64,000 nt of DNA from Allolobophora icterica (GCA_963556255.1 OY744616.1:33531827-33595826); one strand, 5' to 3'. Positions 1 to 50,022 are shown, counted from the stretch's first letter. Notes: generated from the letters alone by a model not told the origin. A program made the numbers and translations.

Positions 1-896
1 ATTATGAGCCGTACACGTACTACACTACTGTCTCCCAAGAGCACTGCGTGTCAACATCCGAAGAAGTGTGCATCTTCTTGCTGTTTATAGGAGTGTGCTC
101 GCGTACTGAGTGAGTGGCTCATCAATTCATAAATAGGTTAATCTTATATGGACAGATCAGTTCAAGTCGTGAATTCTGTAGGAAGACACGACGACGAATT
201 TTTACCATGCCGAAAAATTTTATTACATCTTTTAAGCAATCAACTCTGCGCTCTGTCTCATCTCTCTGGTCTCTCTGGCAGCCGGGCTAGGAACCCCATT
301 ACAAAATATACAAAAATGGTTTAAAAAATTCGTCTTGTCCGTCTGTCACGGAATGAAGATTAGATCTTATTATGGGTCTTAATATGTCAGCAGGGCCTAA
401 GATATGCCTTAATTTATTCTTTGTGGCTGATTTAATACAAAACAAGCAGTGGCGTATTTAACCAGGACTGTCGTTCCATAACTAACCTTTTCATAACTAA
501 AATCTCTTCCCTCTTCACGTCATTCTTCCGCTGAACTGTCGTCCGACATCCAGAGGGAAACCTGCTGTTGGAGCATGGTAATGGACTAAATTATAATCAA
601 AGGGATCAAGGACGGGGTCTTCTGATCTTGTTCTTCTAAAATCCTGTACATCCATAATGCAACATAATAGTTTTTGCCGTGGTCGGTCCTTCACTGGAAC
701 AGATTGCTATGCAGCCTTAGATGTCTGATCTTTTCTCTGCCTACAGCCTAATACGCAAGCGCCCGAAGACCATTTGTTGGATCGCAATCTTGTGTTGTCA
801 AGTTGGAAACACATCTGAATGTTCCTGATCGATCGCTAAACAAATGTGCACTTAAGATTACGATTACGATTAAAGTAAACTTCTAATTTCTAAAAA
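1..896. other. Leading non-coding stretch, no gene recognised
   Basis: I see no supported coding exon here. The stretch is AT-rich and contains one arm of an inverted repeat (about 249-301) whose partner lies at 1589-1641. Just before the hAT element, around 858-872, is a GATTACGATTACGATTA tract. It matches the 3' end of a short dispersed repeat seen again near 39570, 43255, 55345, 59605 and 60025. Confidence 0.4.
249..301 (+). repeat. Left arm of a ~52-bp inverted repeat (partner 1589-1641)
   Basis: The segment with core CATCTCTCTGGTCTCTCTGG recurs in reverse complement at about 1589-1641, including flanking matches up to AACCCCAT. The arms are about 1.3 kb apart and enclose the hAT element at 905-1523. 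Similarity stops on both sides of the arms, so this could be two copies of a short dispersed repeat in opposite orientation, or the remains of an older inverted-repeat element. Confidence 0.6.
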
Positions 897-904
897 GTTA
901 TTCT

Positions 905-1523
905 CAGTGGCGTAGAAATGTGTTGTGCAGGTTGTGTAATGCACAAGGGTCCCCGGCGGTCAGAAGGCAGCGAGTAGAGTCATTTTTAGCCTAAAAGTAA
1001 ATCTACATGTACGGCAAGTTAGCAACAGCCTGTGACTGTAACGACATGTGAAAGATCATTTTCGAAATTGAAGTTAATCAAAAACCATCTACGAAGTACA
1101 ATGGCAGAAGAGCGGCTGAGCGACTTGGCAATGTTGTCAATAGAAAATGAACATGCAAGAAAGCTTGACACTTCAAAAGTGGTAGATATTTTTGCGCATA
1201 TTTTAGCAGTCATAGCAGATGGAACATATTTTTAGATTAATTATCTCTTGTTCAATTTTTTTATGCTAGCCTGGAGAAATAAAAAAATGTTTTATAAAAA
1301 TAAATCGGAGAAAATAATAAAATGTAATTATTTAATTATTGTTTTATTGGGGTGCGATTTATGATATTTACATAGGCTATTTCTCACGGCGCGATATATG
1401 CAAATATCGCTAAAGCGCCAAGCGTTTTTTACACTTCGTTTTTTTTGTATCACATCGAAGGGGGTTCAAAAGGCCCACCATCGAATCTCTGCACAAGGGC
1501 CCCAAAACATTTCTACACCACTG
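905..1523 (+). mobile_element. hAT DNA transposon, internally deleted, 8-bp TSD
   Basis: The ends are inverted repeats, CAGTGGCGTAGAAATGT on the left and ACATTTCTACACCACTG on the right, typical of hAT elements. The flanking 8-mers GTTATTCT (897-904) and GTTACTCT (1524-1531) differ at one base, as expected for an aged target-site duplication. The inverted similarity continues inward, with CACAAGGG and GCCC blocks near both ends. At 619 bp it is far shorter than an autonomous hAT and keeps only the 3' end of a transposase gene (1032-1235), so it would need a transposase in trans. Confidence 0.88.
1032..1235 (+). pseudogene. hAT transposase C-terminal dimerisation remnant
   Basis: The 67-codon open frame contains CERSFSKLKLIKNHLRSTM followed by ERLSDLAMLSIE. 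This is the pattern of the hAT C-terminal dimerisation region in the ZMYM/DUF4371-like transposases of animals. The frame ends at TAA within the 905-1523 element and has no catalytic RNase H-like domain upstream, so it cannot be an active transposase. The start is arbitrary because the 5' part is deleted. Family knowledge: this C-terminal helical region mediates transposase oligomerisation. Confidence 0.85.
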
Positions 1524-1531
1524 GTTACTCT

Positions 1532-2108
1532 AAAGCTAAACGTAGAGCAACATCGTATTTGCGAGCGCTGATTTATGAAAGAGGGGTCAAATGGGGTTCT
1601 GAATCCGGTTGCCAGAGAGACCAGAGAGATGAGGCAGAGCATCGGATTGTGACTCTGCTGGGGACCATAATCGTAACCATAAAGAGGAGGCGATAAACCC
1701 AGGTGAGCCATTATAAATATTGAAAATTAGTTTAAAGAGTTCGTTAAAGTTTCTTGGTGTGAAATTTTAAGCTCTTTTGTAGAACTCATTACAGTTTCCA
1801 AAGAGTTCATAAAATGTGCAAGGTGTCCTTCTATAAATTTATTTGCTCAGTGTAGGCCCTTATTGTTGTAGCTATGACCATTTGAGGGAATTTCATGAAA
1901 GATCGGTTTCGTAATTTTAATTTTGTTTATCAGATGGCAGGACTGTTCCAACGTCGATGAATTAGTGGTAACGGAAGGGGAGAAATGTCAGACAGGCTGG
2001 ACATCTTGTTACTGCGACGTTCGTAAGTAGAAGTCCAGTATAGTAATAATAATGGTAATAGCTGGACAAAAAGTGGGTATTACCACATATTTCTCTCTTT
2101 TAATTAGT
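1532..2108. other. Non-coding spacer, no gene seen
   Basis: Contains the right arm of the inverted repeat (1589-1641) and otherwise unique-looking AT-rich sequence. Short open frames across 1445-1711 lie opposite each other on both strands and show no protein family signature. Confidence 0.4.
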
Positions 2109-2577
<469 letters not shown>

Positions 2578-2599
2578 ATATTTATAGCAATTACATCCT

Positions 2600-3868
2600 C
2601 TTGTGATGCATTCCTCCTTGGGGTACCTCTCTCGGCTGGTGGAGCTCTCGATGCTGCCCTGGAGATGCGCTGCGCAGAGCTTTCACTTGGCATTTTTCGA
2701 CTGTCTTCAATAGCTAAACGTGATGCCCTAATCTGTTTCCGCAGCTCTCTCAGTTCACCTCTATTGCTTCATACCCTCCGCTGTTTCCCATGCATGGGAA
2801 ACCCAAAGCTACTCCAGTTCGACAATGTGCACGGATCTCGTAAAACAAAATCTGACCATTGCTGATAGCAACTGAGTTCAAACCACTCTACTTGTTAGGA
2901 ATGGAGGACTTGGTATCCGTCGTGTGTCCTCGCTGGCATTACCCGCACTTCTGGCTTCCGCCGCAGGCACCGCAGGTTTGCAAGCCTCCATTTTGTCCAA
3001 AATTGTTGTGCCCCTAGATCGCGCTGTCGTAAAGCCCCAAGAACAGTGGCTAACTGAATCGGGTGCTCCACTCTGCGAAGAAACCCTCTCACATAAGCAG
3101 TGTGCCTAGGACCATCCTCTCACTATGAAAGCTTTAGAGGCCTCGATAACAACGGATTACCACCAGGTCAGGCTGAGGGCAGTCGCCTCACCGCATGTAG
3201 GTGATTGGTTTATAGTGCTCCCCATAAGTGCTTGTGGACTGAGGCTAAATGGCGAGGCAGTCCGTATTGCAACAGGACTGCGCTTCGGGTCCGATTTATG
3301 TGCTCCTCACGAATGCCCTTGTGGAGCGACGGTCCTGAGACGTCCTGATGATGTGAATCTAAACGACATCATTTGGCGTTGCCTCACCAATGCTGGCTTT
3401 CCAGCCACATAGGAGCATAATGGACTCGTCAGGTCTGATGGGAGACGTCCTGGTGGTGTGAATCTTATCCCATGGGACGGTGGCAAATGCCTTGCCTGGG
3501 ATGCCACAGTTATCGACACCCTGGCAGAATCATACCGCACCAGATCAGCTGACGTTGCGGGTGCTGCTGCCGAGTTAGCAGCACACAGTAAAACATAGAA
3601 ATATACTGCCATTTTGTCATCGTGTTCCTTTGTTCCCTTGGCCTTTGAAACTCTGGGTCCAATGAACCAAGTAGGCCTCACATTGATCTACCTCCTTGGC
3701 TACCGCCTGACCCAAATATCAGAAGACAACAGAGAGACTACTTTTTTCAGCGCTTATCTATGGCAATCGAACGCTTCAATAAAGTCGCTTTTGGGAGCAC
3801 CTTTTGCACTGATTAAACCATCTGCGAAGACTATGTATTCCAGAACAATGCCCCCATAATTTTTGAAC
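2600..3868 (+). pseudogene. Non-LTR retrotransposon ORF2 3' fragment, copy 1 (decayed)
   Basis: Several short frames join into the C-terminal half of one RT-encoding non-LTR protein. In order they are LGVPLSAGGALDAAL near 2600, GGLGIRRVSSLALPALLASA near 2905, the cysteine-rich CAPHECPCGA near 3300, the block GRRPGGVNLIPWDGGKCLAW (3442-3501), and SFVPLAFETLGPMNQ near 3620. Stops and frameshifts separate the blocks. I recognise the block order from LINE-encoded proteins common in marine invertebrates, but I cannot name the clade. It ends at the stem-loop/AAT terminus at 3868-3917. Confidence 0.8.
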
Positions 3869-3917
3869 TCCCGAGGGATCATGTGTAACTCGGGGGAAAA
3901 TAATAATAATAATAATC
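3868..3917 (+). repeat. LINE 3' terminus: stem-loop plus AAT tail
   Basis: A short imperfect hairpin (CCCGAGGG ... ACTCGGGG) is directly followed by an (AAT)n tail. It sits just after the last coding block of the LINE fragment at 2600-3868. The same arrangement precedes the AAT tracts at 2158 and 2345, which supports a conserved 3' end in this family. Confidence 0.65.
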
Positions 3918-3929
3918 TCAACAACAGCA

Positions 3930-5530
3930 ATAATAATGGTCAAGCTTGATTTTACTAACGCCTTTGACACTTTGCGCAGAGATTCGCTTCTAGAGGCAGT
4001 GGCTCAAAACATCCCATAGCTCTACCGATTTGCTCACGCCGCCTATTCAAACCGCCACTGTTGCGTTATGGCTCGAACATCATACGATCTGAAGAGCGGA
4101 CCCAGCAAGACGATCCTTTCGGTCCCTCTGGAGTTCTGCCTTGTACTAAAACCGGTTCTGATAAAGCTGAGATCGGATCTGCGTATTGCATACTTGGATG
4201 ACCTGACATTGGGTGGTAGAACGGAAACAGTGGCCGCCGATGCTCATGTGATTGCGCAGGAATCGAAGAACCAGGGTTTGATATTAAACCGCAGCAAATG
4301 CGAATCGTCGGCCACAGCATCCAGATGCCGATCGATGACCCGGCGTTTCAAGATTTTGCAAACATGGCCTTCGAGGAGATGGCCTTGTTGGGTGCACCTC
4401 TGAAGCCAGGTCCAGCTGTGGATAATGTCACAGACACGAAAGCTGACGATCTTCAGAGAGCAATCAGCAGGTTATCATTACTTTACACACATGACGCTTT
4501 GGTTCTGCTGACAAGCAGTGCCGAAGCTGTTATTCAGTATGCGCACAGCCGTCTGTGCTGATTGCCCGGGCTTGGTTCGGTTTGACCACTTGTTGAGAGA
4601 AGGGCGATCAACGATCTTGAATGTGCACCTTGACGATGACCGTTGGATCCAGGCTTCTTCGCCGGTGAGAGACGGTGGTTTGGGAGTTTGTTGTGTATCT
4701 ACGCTGGGTCTTTCCGCCTTCCGGGCTTCTGCTGCTAGCACAGTCGAACTGTAATAGAGTCGGGTAAGATACCACACGAACTTGCGAATTCAGCATTCAA
4801 CGCGTAGATGACCCTGACAGGTTCGGAGCCACCAGCAGCAGCAACTCATCGCCACAGAAGAGTGGGATCTCCAATGCACAGACAAAGCGAGGGCAGGTCT
4901 GCTCGAGTTCGCGATCCACGCAATTGTGCTCGCCTGCTAGCATCACGGCACCTCATTCTGGTAATTGGATGCTAGGTCCTTCAGTGACTTCTCTGAGCCA
5001 GAACCTCTCAGACGAGGAGGTACGGATTGCACTCTAGGTGAGGCTAGGTACGACACTATGTGAACCGCATTTGTGCAACCACTGCCCAGAAAAATTCGAC
5101 GCAAGAGAGCTCCATGGAATGATTGGTATAGGAGGGAAACAAAGAGGCACGGTGTGCTGAGCGATGTTATCTGGAGAACGCTGAGCAGAGCGAAAATCTT
5201 TGTCCAGAAAGAGCCTTTCGGCTTCTCAAGAGATGACGGAAGGCGACCAGACGGTGCCATGCTGTCCCTTGCATGGTTACGTGGACTTATGCCTGGCATG
5301 GGATGTAACAGAACCCAACACTTGCACCACTTCTCATCTTGCTCACACATTCATCGGAGCTGGCGAATCCACCGAACGCGCAGGCTGAAATACTCCACCA
5401 TCACTAGCACCGATGCATTTGCAGCGGTCGCCTTGGAAATCGGGGCGCTTGGAGCAGGGAAGGACTGCAGTTCATATCGGAGTTGGAAGCGGGATAACGG
5501 ACGCAACCAATGATCCACTGGATACTTATT
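3930..5530 (+). pseudogene. Non-LTR retrotransposon RT and 3' part, copy 2 (decayed)
   Basis: This fragment starts further upstream than copy 1 and includes reverse-transcriptase blocks. KLDFTNAFDTLRRD is at about 3941, and RIAYLDDLTLGG near 4185 holds the YxDD catalytic motif. It is followed by LLGAPLKPGPAVD (4385) and DDLQRAISRLSLLYTHDAL. The C-terminal blocks match those of copy 1: VRDGGLGVCCVSTL (4665), DDGRRPDGA (5233) and DLCLAWDV (5284). Stops, frameshifts and at least one small deletion break the frame, so it is dead. It lies on the same strand as copies 1 and 3. Confidence 0.85.
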
Positions 5531-5638
5531 TAAACGGATTTCAGTGACTCTTTACTGGGGAGCGCCACCTGTCTCTCCGGGACATGCCACCGCGCTCTGA
5601 GCTCTGCCGAGATGACGATTTAGATAACGATTCAGACG

Positions 5639-5667
5639 ATAATAATAATAATAATAATAATAATAAT

Positions 5668-5698
<31 letters not shown>

Positions 5699-5714
5699 TT
5701 AATAATAATAATAA
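5639..5714 (+). repeat. AAT microsatellite between LINE fragments
   Basis: About 25 AAT units interrupted by two ATT variants. It separates LINE copy 2 from the GC-rich C-terminal fragment of copy 3. It may be the tail of copy 2 that then received or abutted copy 3. Confidence 0.85.
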
Positions 5715-5875
5715 TGGGCCGTCGCCTGTCCGGGGTCACCGGGGACAACCGGGAGACGAGTTTTTTCTTGCAGCGGCTGTCGGTGGCGATCCAGCGCTTT
5801 AACGAGGTCGCCTTCCTGGGCACCATGTCGATGCTGCCCGGTGCCAAGGAGCGACCACCTTTATCACGCTAGACC
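5715..5875 (+). pseudogene. Non-LTR retrotransposon extreme C-terminus, copy 3
   Basis: The frame here reads FFLQRLSVAIQRFNEVAFLG, preceded by a GRRLSGVTGDNRET-like block. This is the end of the same LINE protein whose earlier blocks appear in copies 1 and 2; the matching NRETTFF block of copy 1 is at 3729. The segment is clearly more GC-rich than its surroundings and looks less decayed, which suggests a younger or different subfamily copy. Confidence 0.75.
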
Positions 5876-5932
5876 ATACTAGTTTATTTCGCGAGGCATA
5901 ACATAAGAGATAATAATTATATTAATTAATTA

Positions 5933-6262
<330 letters not shown>

Positions 6263-6530
6263 TAATAGGCCTATTCTAGAGATTTCCGCCCGGTTGTAAC
6301 TGGCAGCTACTAGCGCAGATTCGCATCCAAGCGTACAAATACCTACTCAGTTCCAAATGCGGTTGCAAACTTCTCGCACAGGCAGGTTGGAGTGGTCATA
6401 CTCGGCGGATGCGAGGCAACTGTACAAGCCTGTTCTTATCAAATTAGTATTATTGCAAGGATAATTAGATCGTTTTTAATAAACTAATGGTAGACGCCTC
6501 TGATTGGTGATTGCATGCATTGTATTCCAG

Positions 6531-44745
<38,215 letters not shown>

Positions 44746-45198
44746 GGAAGAACTTCAAAGTACTTCTTTAACATTTAGAGGCGAAGTACTTTGTAACGAA
44801 TGGGCAGCCAATTATTTTGTGTAAGGCCGAATCCAGGCCTACTATTAATTAACTAAATGATTAATTAGTTAAAGAGTATCAAACCTTATGACTATTTCAC
44901 TCAAGAACTATTATCGTATTAAACTGTATTACCAATTATTCAGTTATTATGTTGCAACATCAAAACTTTGTTTTTAAAATTTCATAGGATATTATAAAAG
45001 TCAGACCGATCTTGTCTATGATGATACTAGTACTAATTCACTAAACTAATTTACTCAGAATACAGCAAGCTATAGGACTCTGTTCGTTCAGATTTTTTGA
45101 ACTATAATGATATTCTAGTTTTAAAGTATGTTACAAATCTATGTCACTAATTGTAAACAAAAAACATAAATATATCAATGTTGCGATGTGAAAATAAA
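44746..45198 (+). other. Probable 3' UTR of RTK-like gene with AATAAA
   Basis: AT-rich sequence after the stop. An AATAAA polyadenylation signal lies at 45193-45198, about 450 bp downstream. Earlier alternative signals are not obvious. Confidence 0.55.
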
Positions 45199-45209
45199 AA
45201 TATAGACTT

Positions 45210-45384
45210 CAGGCAGTTGCACACTGAACTACTGCAGCGTTGTAGACCCGTCTTGTAACATACTCCGCGGTAGGCTGTAGTTCACTTAAGGGTGACTTTT
45301 AAACTAACACAGTCTGAAGTAGTAGCCGGAGTCAGTCACCAAGGATTTACCGACTGACTTACTGAGTTAGCCACTGACTTAACA
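45210..45384 (+). repeat. Direct repeat, left copy (partner 46635-46809)
   Basis: CAGGCAGTTGCACACTGAAC... through GAGTTAGCCACTGACTTAACA is repeated almost exactly 1.4 kb downstream. Between the copies lie a palindrome, a MITE and the GACGAATCGTC element. Confidence 0.88.
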
Positions 45385-45460
45385 ACTCAGTCGACTAAGA
45401 CACAGGCTAATCAACTGACTGAGTCGCTTAGACTTGTCGACTGACTTACCGACTTCCTAT

Positions 45461-45519
45461 CGACTTTCGGGCAATCAGGTATGTCTATTAATAGACATAC
45501 CTGATTACCCGAGAAGTCG
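45461..45519. repeat. Near-perfect 59-bp palindrome
   Basis: The arms CGACTTTCGGGCAATCAGGT... and its complement meet at TATTAATA (centre about 45490), with only two mismatches over ~29 bp per arm. Could form a cruciform or hairpin. It abuts the MITE at 45518. Confidence 0.9.
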
Positions 45520-45777
45520 TTCCCGAGAGATATCCGGCCTTGGACTTATTCCTTTTATGAACACTTATATACGTCTGTCACCTTCCATAAATTCACATTT
45601 CACAGTCACCAGCCACTCTGTCAGCATGCCCACATGGAGCGAAGCCCATATAGGCCTAGGACCCATATTCCCATATTGGAACCATATGCGTCCCATCTAA
45701 TGCCCAGAGAATGACGGTACGGTCAGTAAAGTATGCAGTAAAGTGCACTATATTGTTAAGTCCAAGGCCGGATATCT
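45518..45777. mobile_element. MITE with 31-bp terminal inverted repeats, 260 bp
   Basis: CGTTCCCGAGAGATATCCGG ... at the left is matched in reverse complement at 45747-45777. No coding capacity and no clear target duplication. Confidence 0.85.
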
Positions 45778-46011
45778 CTCGGGAACGCAAATGGCCGCCT
45801 ATTTTCTCCAATTTTACAAACATATTTATCACTTTTTCTGGCTTCATCTGCAGTTATAACCGCTGGCTGAAATCGTTGAAGCCAGTGTATTACAGTATTT
45901 TCAACGAGACGTTTTCAAGTACGAAGAGACCCCATTATCGATTAAAACAAGTTCGTGATGTAAGGTAATATGACAGACATCTGCGTGGTAGTAGTAAGTA
46001 TATAGGTTTGG

Positions 46012-46620
46012 GGACGTTTCGTCTCCGGACGATTCGTCACGGACGATTCGTCCTGCGACGATTCGTCACGAGGACGTTTCGTCTCGGGTCGATTCGTCAC
46101 GGACTGTTCGTCACGAGGGTTGCGTAAATGGACCGTCTTTAAAAGAGGTCTCTGTAAAGAAGTACCGTAATTTGATTGCGAGAGTTAGGCGTGCGGTTCA
46201 GGGCTCTAACAGAACAGATGTTCTTACATATCTTCGTGCAATAGCCCATCTTTCTCACAACTGGTAGAACTTTTAAGTAGGGCCTACTGGAACTTGTACT
46301 GACGATGACACTATCGTTTTATTCAGCTTTAGTCTGTTTTCTCGTTTTAGTATGTACCTATGTCTTTTTTAGACAATCGATCTTTAGTTAGATTTGTTGA
46401 GTTTTAACATTAGACAATCGATCTTTTGTTGTTTGTCACTTTGGTAGATTTGTTGAGTTTTAACATTAGTTGAGTTTTATCCTCTGACGAATCGTCCTGG
46501 GACGAATCGTCCTGGGACGAAACGTCTTCGTGACGAATCGTCCTGGGACGAATCGTCCTGGGACGAAGCGTCTTCGTGACGAATCGTCCTGGGACGAATC
46601 GTCCGTCACGAATCGTCTGG
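46012..46620. mobile_element. Foldback-like element with GACGAATCGTC arrays
   Basis: Both ends consist of repeats of the palindromic 11-mer GACGAATCGTC (as CGATTCGTC-type units at 46012-46115 and 46486-46618), arranged in inverted orientation around a ~370-bp core. The core has a duplicated TTAGACAATCGATCTTT segment (46370 and 46411). No transposase is seen. Confidence 0.85.
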
Positions 46621-46634
46621 AGAAGCAATGTGAA

Positions 46635-46859
46635 CAGGCAGTTGCACACTGAACTGCTGCAGCGTTGTAGACCCCTCTTGTAACATACTCCGCGGTAGGC
46701 TGTAGTTCACTTAAGGGTGACTTTTAAACTAACACAGTCTGAAGTAGTAGCCGGAGTCAGTCACCAAGGATTTACCGACTGACTTAATGAGTTAGCCACT
46801 GACTTAACAGTTGTAACGTTAGTGGCTAACTCAATAAGTCAGTCGGTAAATCCTTGGTG
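46635..46859. repeat. Direct repeat, right copy, with terminal inverted duplication
   Basis: 46635-46809 copies 45210-45384. Its last ~40 bp (CACCAAGGATTTACCGACTG...) is then repeated in reverse at 46821-46859, making a hairpin with a ~20-base loop. Confidence 0.85.
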
Positions 46860-47976
46860 TACCTTTTGCACTGGATATAGTTGATAACATTGCTTCACGC
46901 ATACCAAGTATATAGGCCTAGCTAATAAAGTAGTAGGTAGCTAACAAGTAAAGAACTGGTGATCTGATATCGACTGATTGCTAGACTGTTAGTCTGTTGC
47001 GCTGTGACTCGTTCCCCATGGACAAGTGTTGTTCCCGCCCTGCTGCTGGTGTCTTCGTCAAATCAAAACCCGAAGACCGCGATTAAAAAACAATTAGTAG
47101 AATATTAAGTGAACGAAGTCACTAGCAGCTGATAGATTAACGACTGGTTTCGACTTGAGGGCTACTGTAACAGTGGCGGCGCGGGGGAATAGTCTGAAGA
47201 TGACTTGGTATTGCACTGAATTATGCTGAATGTTTTTCATTTTAATTACACGCAGAAGCAGGTATAAAGAAAAGATAATTATTATGCATATCTTTTAAAA
47301 CACGTTTACATTTTTACTGATATAACGCGTGCCCTTAATTCTACACGTCTGTTTCTGTTCAGTAATGAAAGTGACTTTCTGGACTAAGTATAGGCCCATG
47401 ACTGGATGAAGTGACCATGAAACTTTTGGTACTGGAACTCGTGGGACAAATTGTACTGCTAAATTTCGATATCCTTCTTAAAACAATTAACGGCCAATCA
47501 CTTTTGCACTGGATATAGTTAATAACATTGCTTCACGAAAAGCAACTAAGGTTACCTTTGATGCATCTAAATGAGCCAGCTCTCGACATTTTGACTGTTC
47601 TGATACAGCTGCGATTGTAACTAAAATGTAGCTAGGAATCAGCCTAGGATTATATTTGAAAAGTTTAAGCTTCACACAATCAGTTAACCGTAAATTAGAA
47701 AAACCTATTTAGAAAGAATGAAAGCATATCCTATGTATTAGAACGAGTTTAGACCAATGCAGTATCCTACCACTAAAAAGTTGGTTCTGAGCTTCTTGAT
47801 TAAATAGCCTAGTTCACAACGACTTGTGCTAATGCCATGAAAAGTAAGCACGAAAAATTCCTCTAAATTGGAATCATAAAAGTAAAAGACTTCAAAGTCA
47901 GTCTGCTTAGCCAGTTCAGCATCATGAAACTTGTTGTGTTAGTAGAATAATCAACTGATGTTGCCTCAAGACGCTG
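46860..47976. other. Spacer between receptor and TRIM genes
   Basis: No gene recognised. The sequence CTTTTGCACTGGATATAGTT occurs at about 46865 and 47502, in both cases followed by AATAACATTGCTTCACG-like sequence, so part of this spacer is duplicated. The 3' UTR of the minus-strand TRIM gene should lie in the right part; no clear polyadenylation signal was found. Confidence 0.45.
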
Positions 47977-49586
47977 TTACTTCCTCCAGACACGCTGGTC
48001 AACCTTTCCTTCGGTAACTTGAAACACAAGGAATTGTTTCGTTCCGGCGGTTGAAGCAACATACAGCCGACCGCTTTCGGGTTGAAAATGAATGTGTTTC
48101 GGTTCCTGCATTCCGAAACTCTCCAACGTGATGAGTTCACGTACGTATTTAAGTTCGGGACTAAGGAAGTGAACTTTCGTTTTAGTCAGGACAAAGATGA
48201 ATCCAAACTGATCAGTACATGTTCTGATGGGCGTCTCACCAGCAGCATCTATGTCTTGAAGTTTCTCTGCAACTACTTTCAAGAGTTTCTCATCTTCTGG
48301 TTTTTCTGCATCAGATACTTTGTCAATTATTATCGGCTCAGAAACAGGCGTATCATCGTTTGCCATCCGCGCAGTTATTTCCCCTGTGGCTACCTCATCT
48401 GCTTGTGCTCCATCCTTTTGCTGTTCTGCATTTTCAAGGTTACCTTCTTCCATGGGTGCAGCCTCTAACGCTTTCCTTGGTTCTGTAGTTTCTGTAGTGT
48501 TGCCTACTTTCTCCACCTCATTCTCTGCACCTTCTGTTTCTGCATTCGCCTCTTTCGGCGAGACCTGGTAAAGTTCACCTTCAGTTGCCACTATGAACTT
48601 ATCCTTCACGATTTCCACAGCATGAGAGGGACGAGTTATTGCTCCAGTCAGGCAGATTTCTCGAAGTAGAACTCCTAGCGTAGTATACTCCAAAAGCTTA
48701 GCAACCTGACTGGAAGTGACAAGGATTGTATGATTGCATGTGACTGATAACCCATCGGGGATATCTTGTACCAGCCACTTGGTCATTCGATCTCTTGAAT
48801 CAACTCTGTGAATGCTAGGACTCGACTGATCCCCGATGTACAGACAATCATAGTAGCTGCAAGACACCATGTCAGTCGGATTAATCGGTGGTAGAAACAC
48901 AGTATTCGATGGCTTCATGCACTCCGCAGTCTCATGATTTGATGCATTGATCTTCATGTCATACACTTCTAGGATACTTGATGCAGAGACTGTTGCAGCA
49001 AGTGCCGGAGAGGAATTATATGTCATTGGAATAACAATCGTTTTGTTTGAATAAGAAGCGCTCTGTACCAACTGCGAAAACGCTGCCGTTACTGTTAGTG
49101 ACATATTGTTGCCAGTTGTCTGAATATTTACATTCATACCATAATAACCAGGAGTATACAATTTCTGTGGTGATCTTAACGTCAGGTTTTGATTGATATT
49201 TGAAGGCTGTCCTATTTCTTTCGGATCCATGTTAAATGTGACGCAGTTTGTCACATGTGGCAGATATTGATCCGCCTCAACCAAATGAAGATCAGAAATC
49301 TCCAACTCAAGTGTTTTTCCAGTTGTAGCTTTCGAGTACCACAGTTTTAGGTGAAAAAGCACAAAGTTACACTGTGTGTAGCTGGCATGATAGGGATCTG
49401 TCAGTTGCAACTGGATCAGACCAGCACCTAATACCCGTCTCTCGGCCTGGATAGATCCCACTGCGTGCCTTTCTGTACGCAACAAGTAGAATTTGTTTCC
49501 AACTGTTGTCATTCCGAAGATTCCACTATCAGGGTCCAACTGCATCGGTGATGCTATGCTTGAAGGCAAATAAGCTTCTGTGTTAC
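47977..49586 (-). CDS. TRIM protein exon 2: C-terminal ~535 residues
   Basis: Acceptor (minus strand) CATTTGCATTTCAG ends at 49587. The exon is open from 49586 to TAA at 47977-47979. Joined to exon 1 it reads KG|NTEAYLPSS in phase 1. The N-terminal half (e.g. TNCVTFNMDPKEIG, KLYTPGYYGMNVNIQTTGNN) is predicted beta-rich. The later half has repeated propeller-like segments (CLYIGDQSSPSIHRVDS, FGFIFVLTKTKVHFLSPELK, HIHFQPESGRLYVAST), interrupted by a ~100-residue acidic low-complexity insert (NAETEGAENEVEKV...). It resembles the NHL/WD-type C-termini of TRIM proteins, where substrates bind, but no family is certain. Confidence 0.88.
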
Positions 49587-49862
49587 CTGAAATGCAAATG
49601 TTACAATTCTAAACACTGCATCGGCCTATTGTAAACACGATAATAAAGAAAGTCGTAGAAAAATATAAGCATTCATATAACCGTTTATCCACTATCTCAA
49701 GTCTTCGACTGAATAAGATTTATCGCCACACTTCGCTCTAAGGAGTCGCACACCATTGTATACGGCCGACCCCCACATTAAGCCCGTTCCACAAGCTCGC
49801 AAAGCTGTTGACTTAAACTCACTTTCTTATCTGATCCTGATCTCTGCCTCTCCTCAGTGCAG

Positions 49863-49890
49863 GCCTCAGAGGCTGTAATCCTTCTCTCTG

Positions 49891-49925
<35 letters not shown>

Positions 49926-49950
49926 ATCTCTGTCTCTGTCTCTCTCTTTC

Positions 49951-49986
<36 letters not shown>

Positions 49987-50022
49987 CGTCTGTCTCTGTC
50001 TCTGTCTGTCTCTCTCTCATCA
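49863..50022. repeat. CT/CTGT-rich microsatellite in TRIM intron
   Basis: TCTCTGTCTCTG and CTGTCTGTCTGT runs. The open frames on both strands here are repeat artefacts. Confidence 0.9.

Noticed and set aside
3307..3681. Minus-strand 124-codon frame
   Set aside because: Lies opposite the LINE coding blocks, which are clearly on the plus strand.
45434..45968. Open frames around the palindrome and MITE
   Set aside because: They run through inverted repeats on both strands and mirror each other; no protein family signature.
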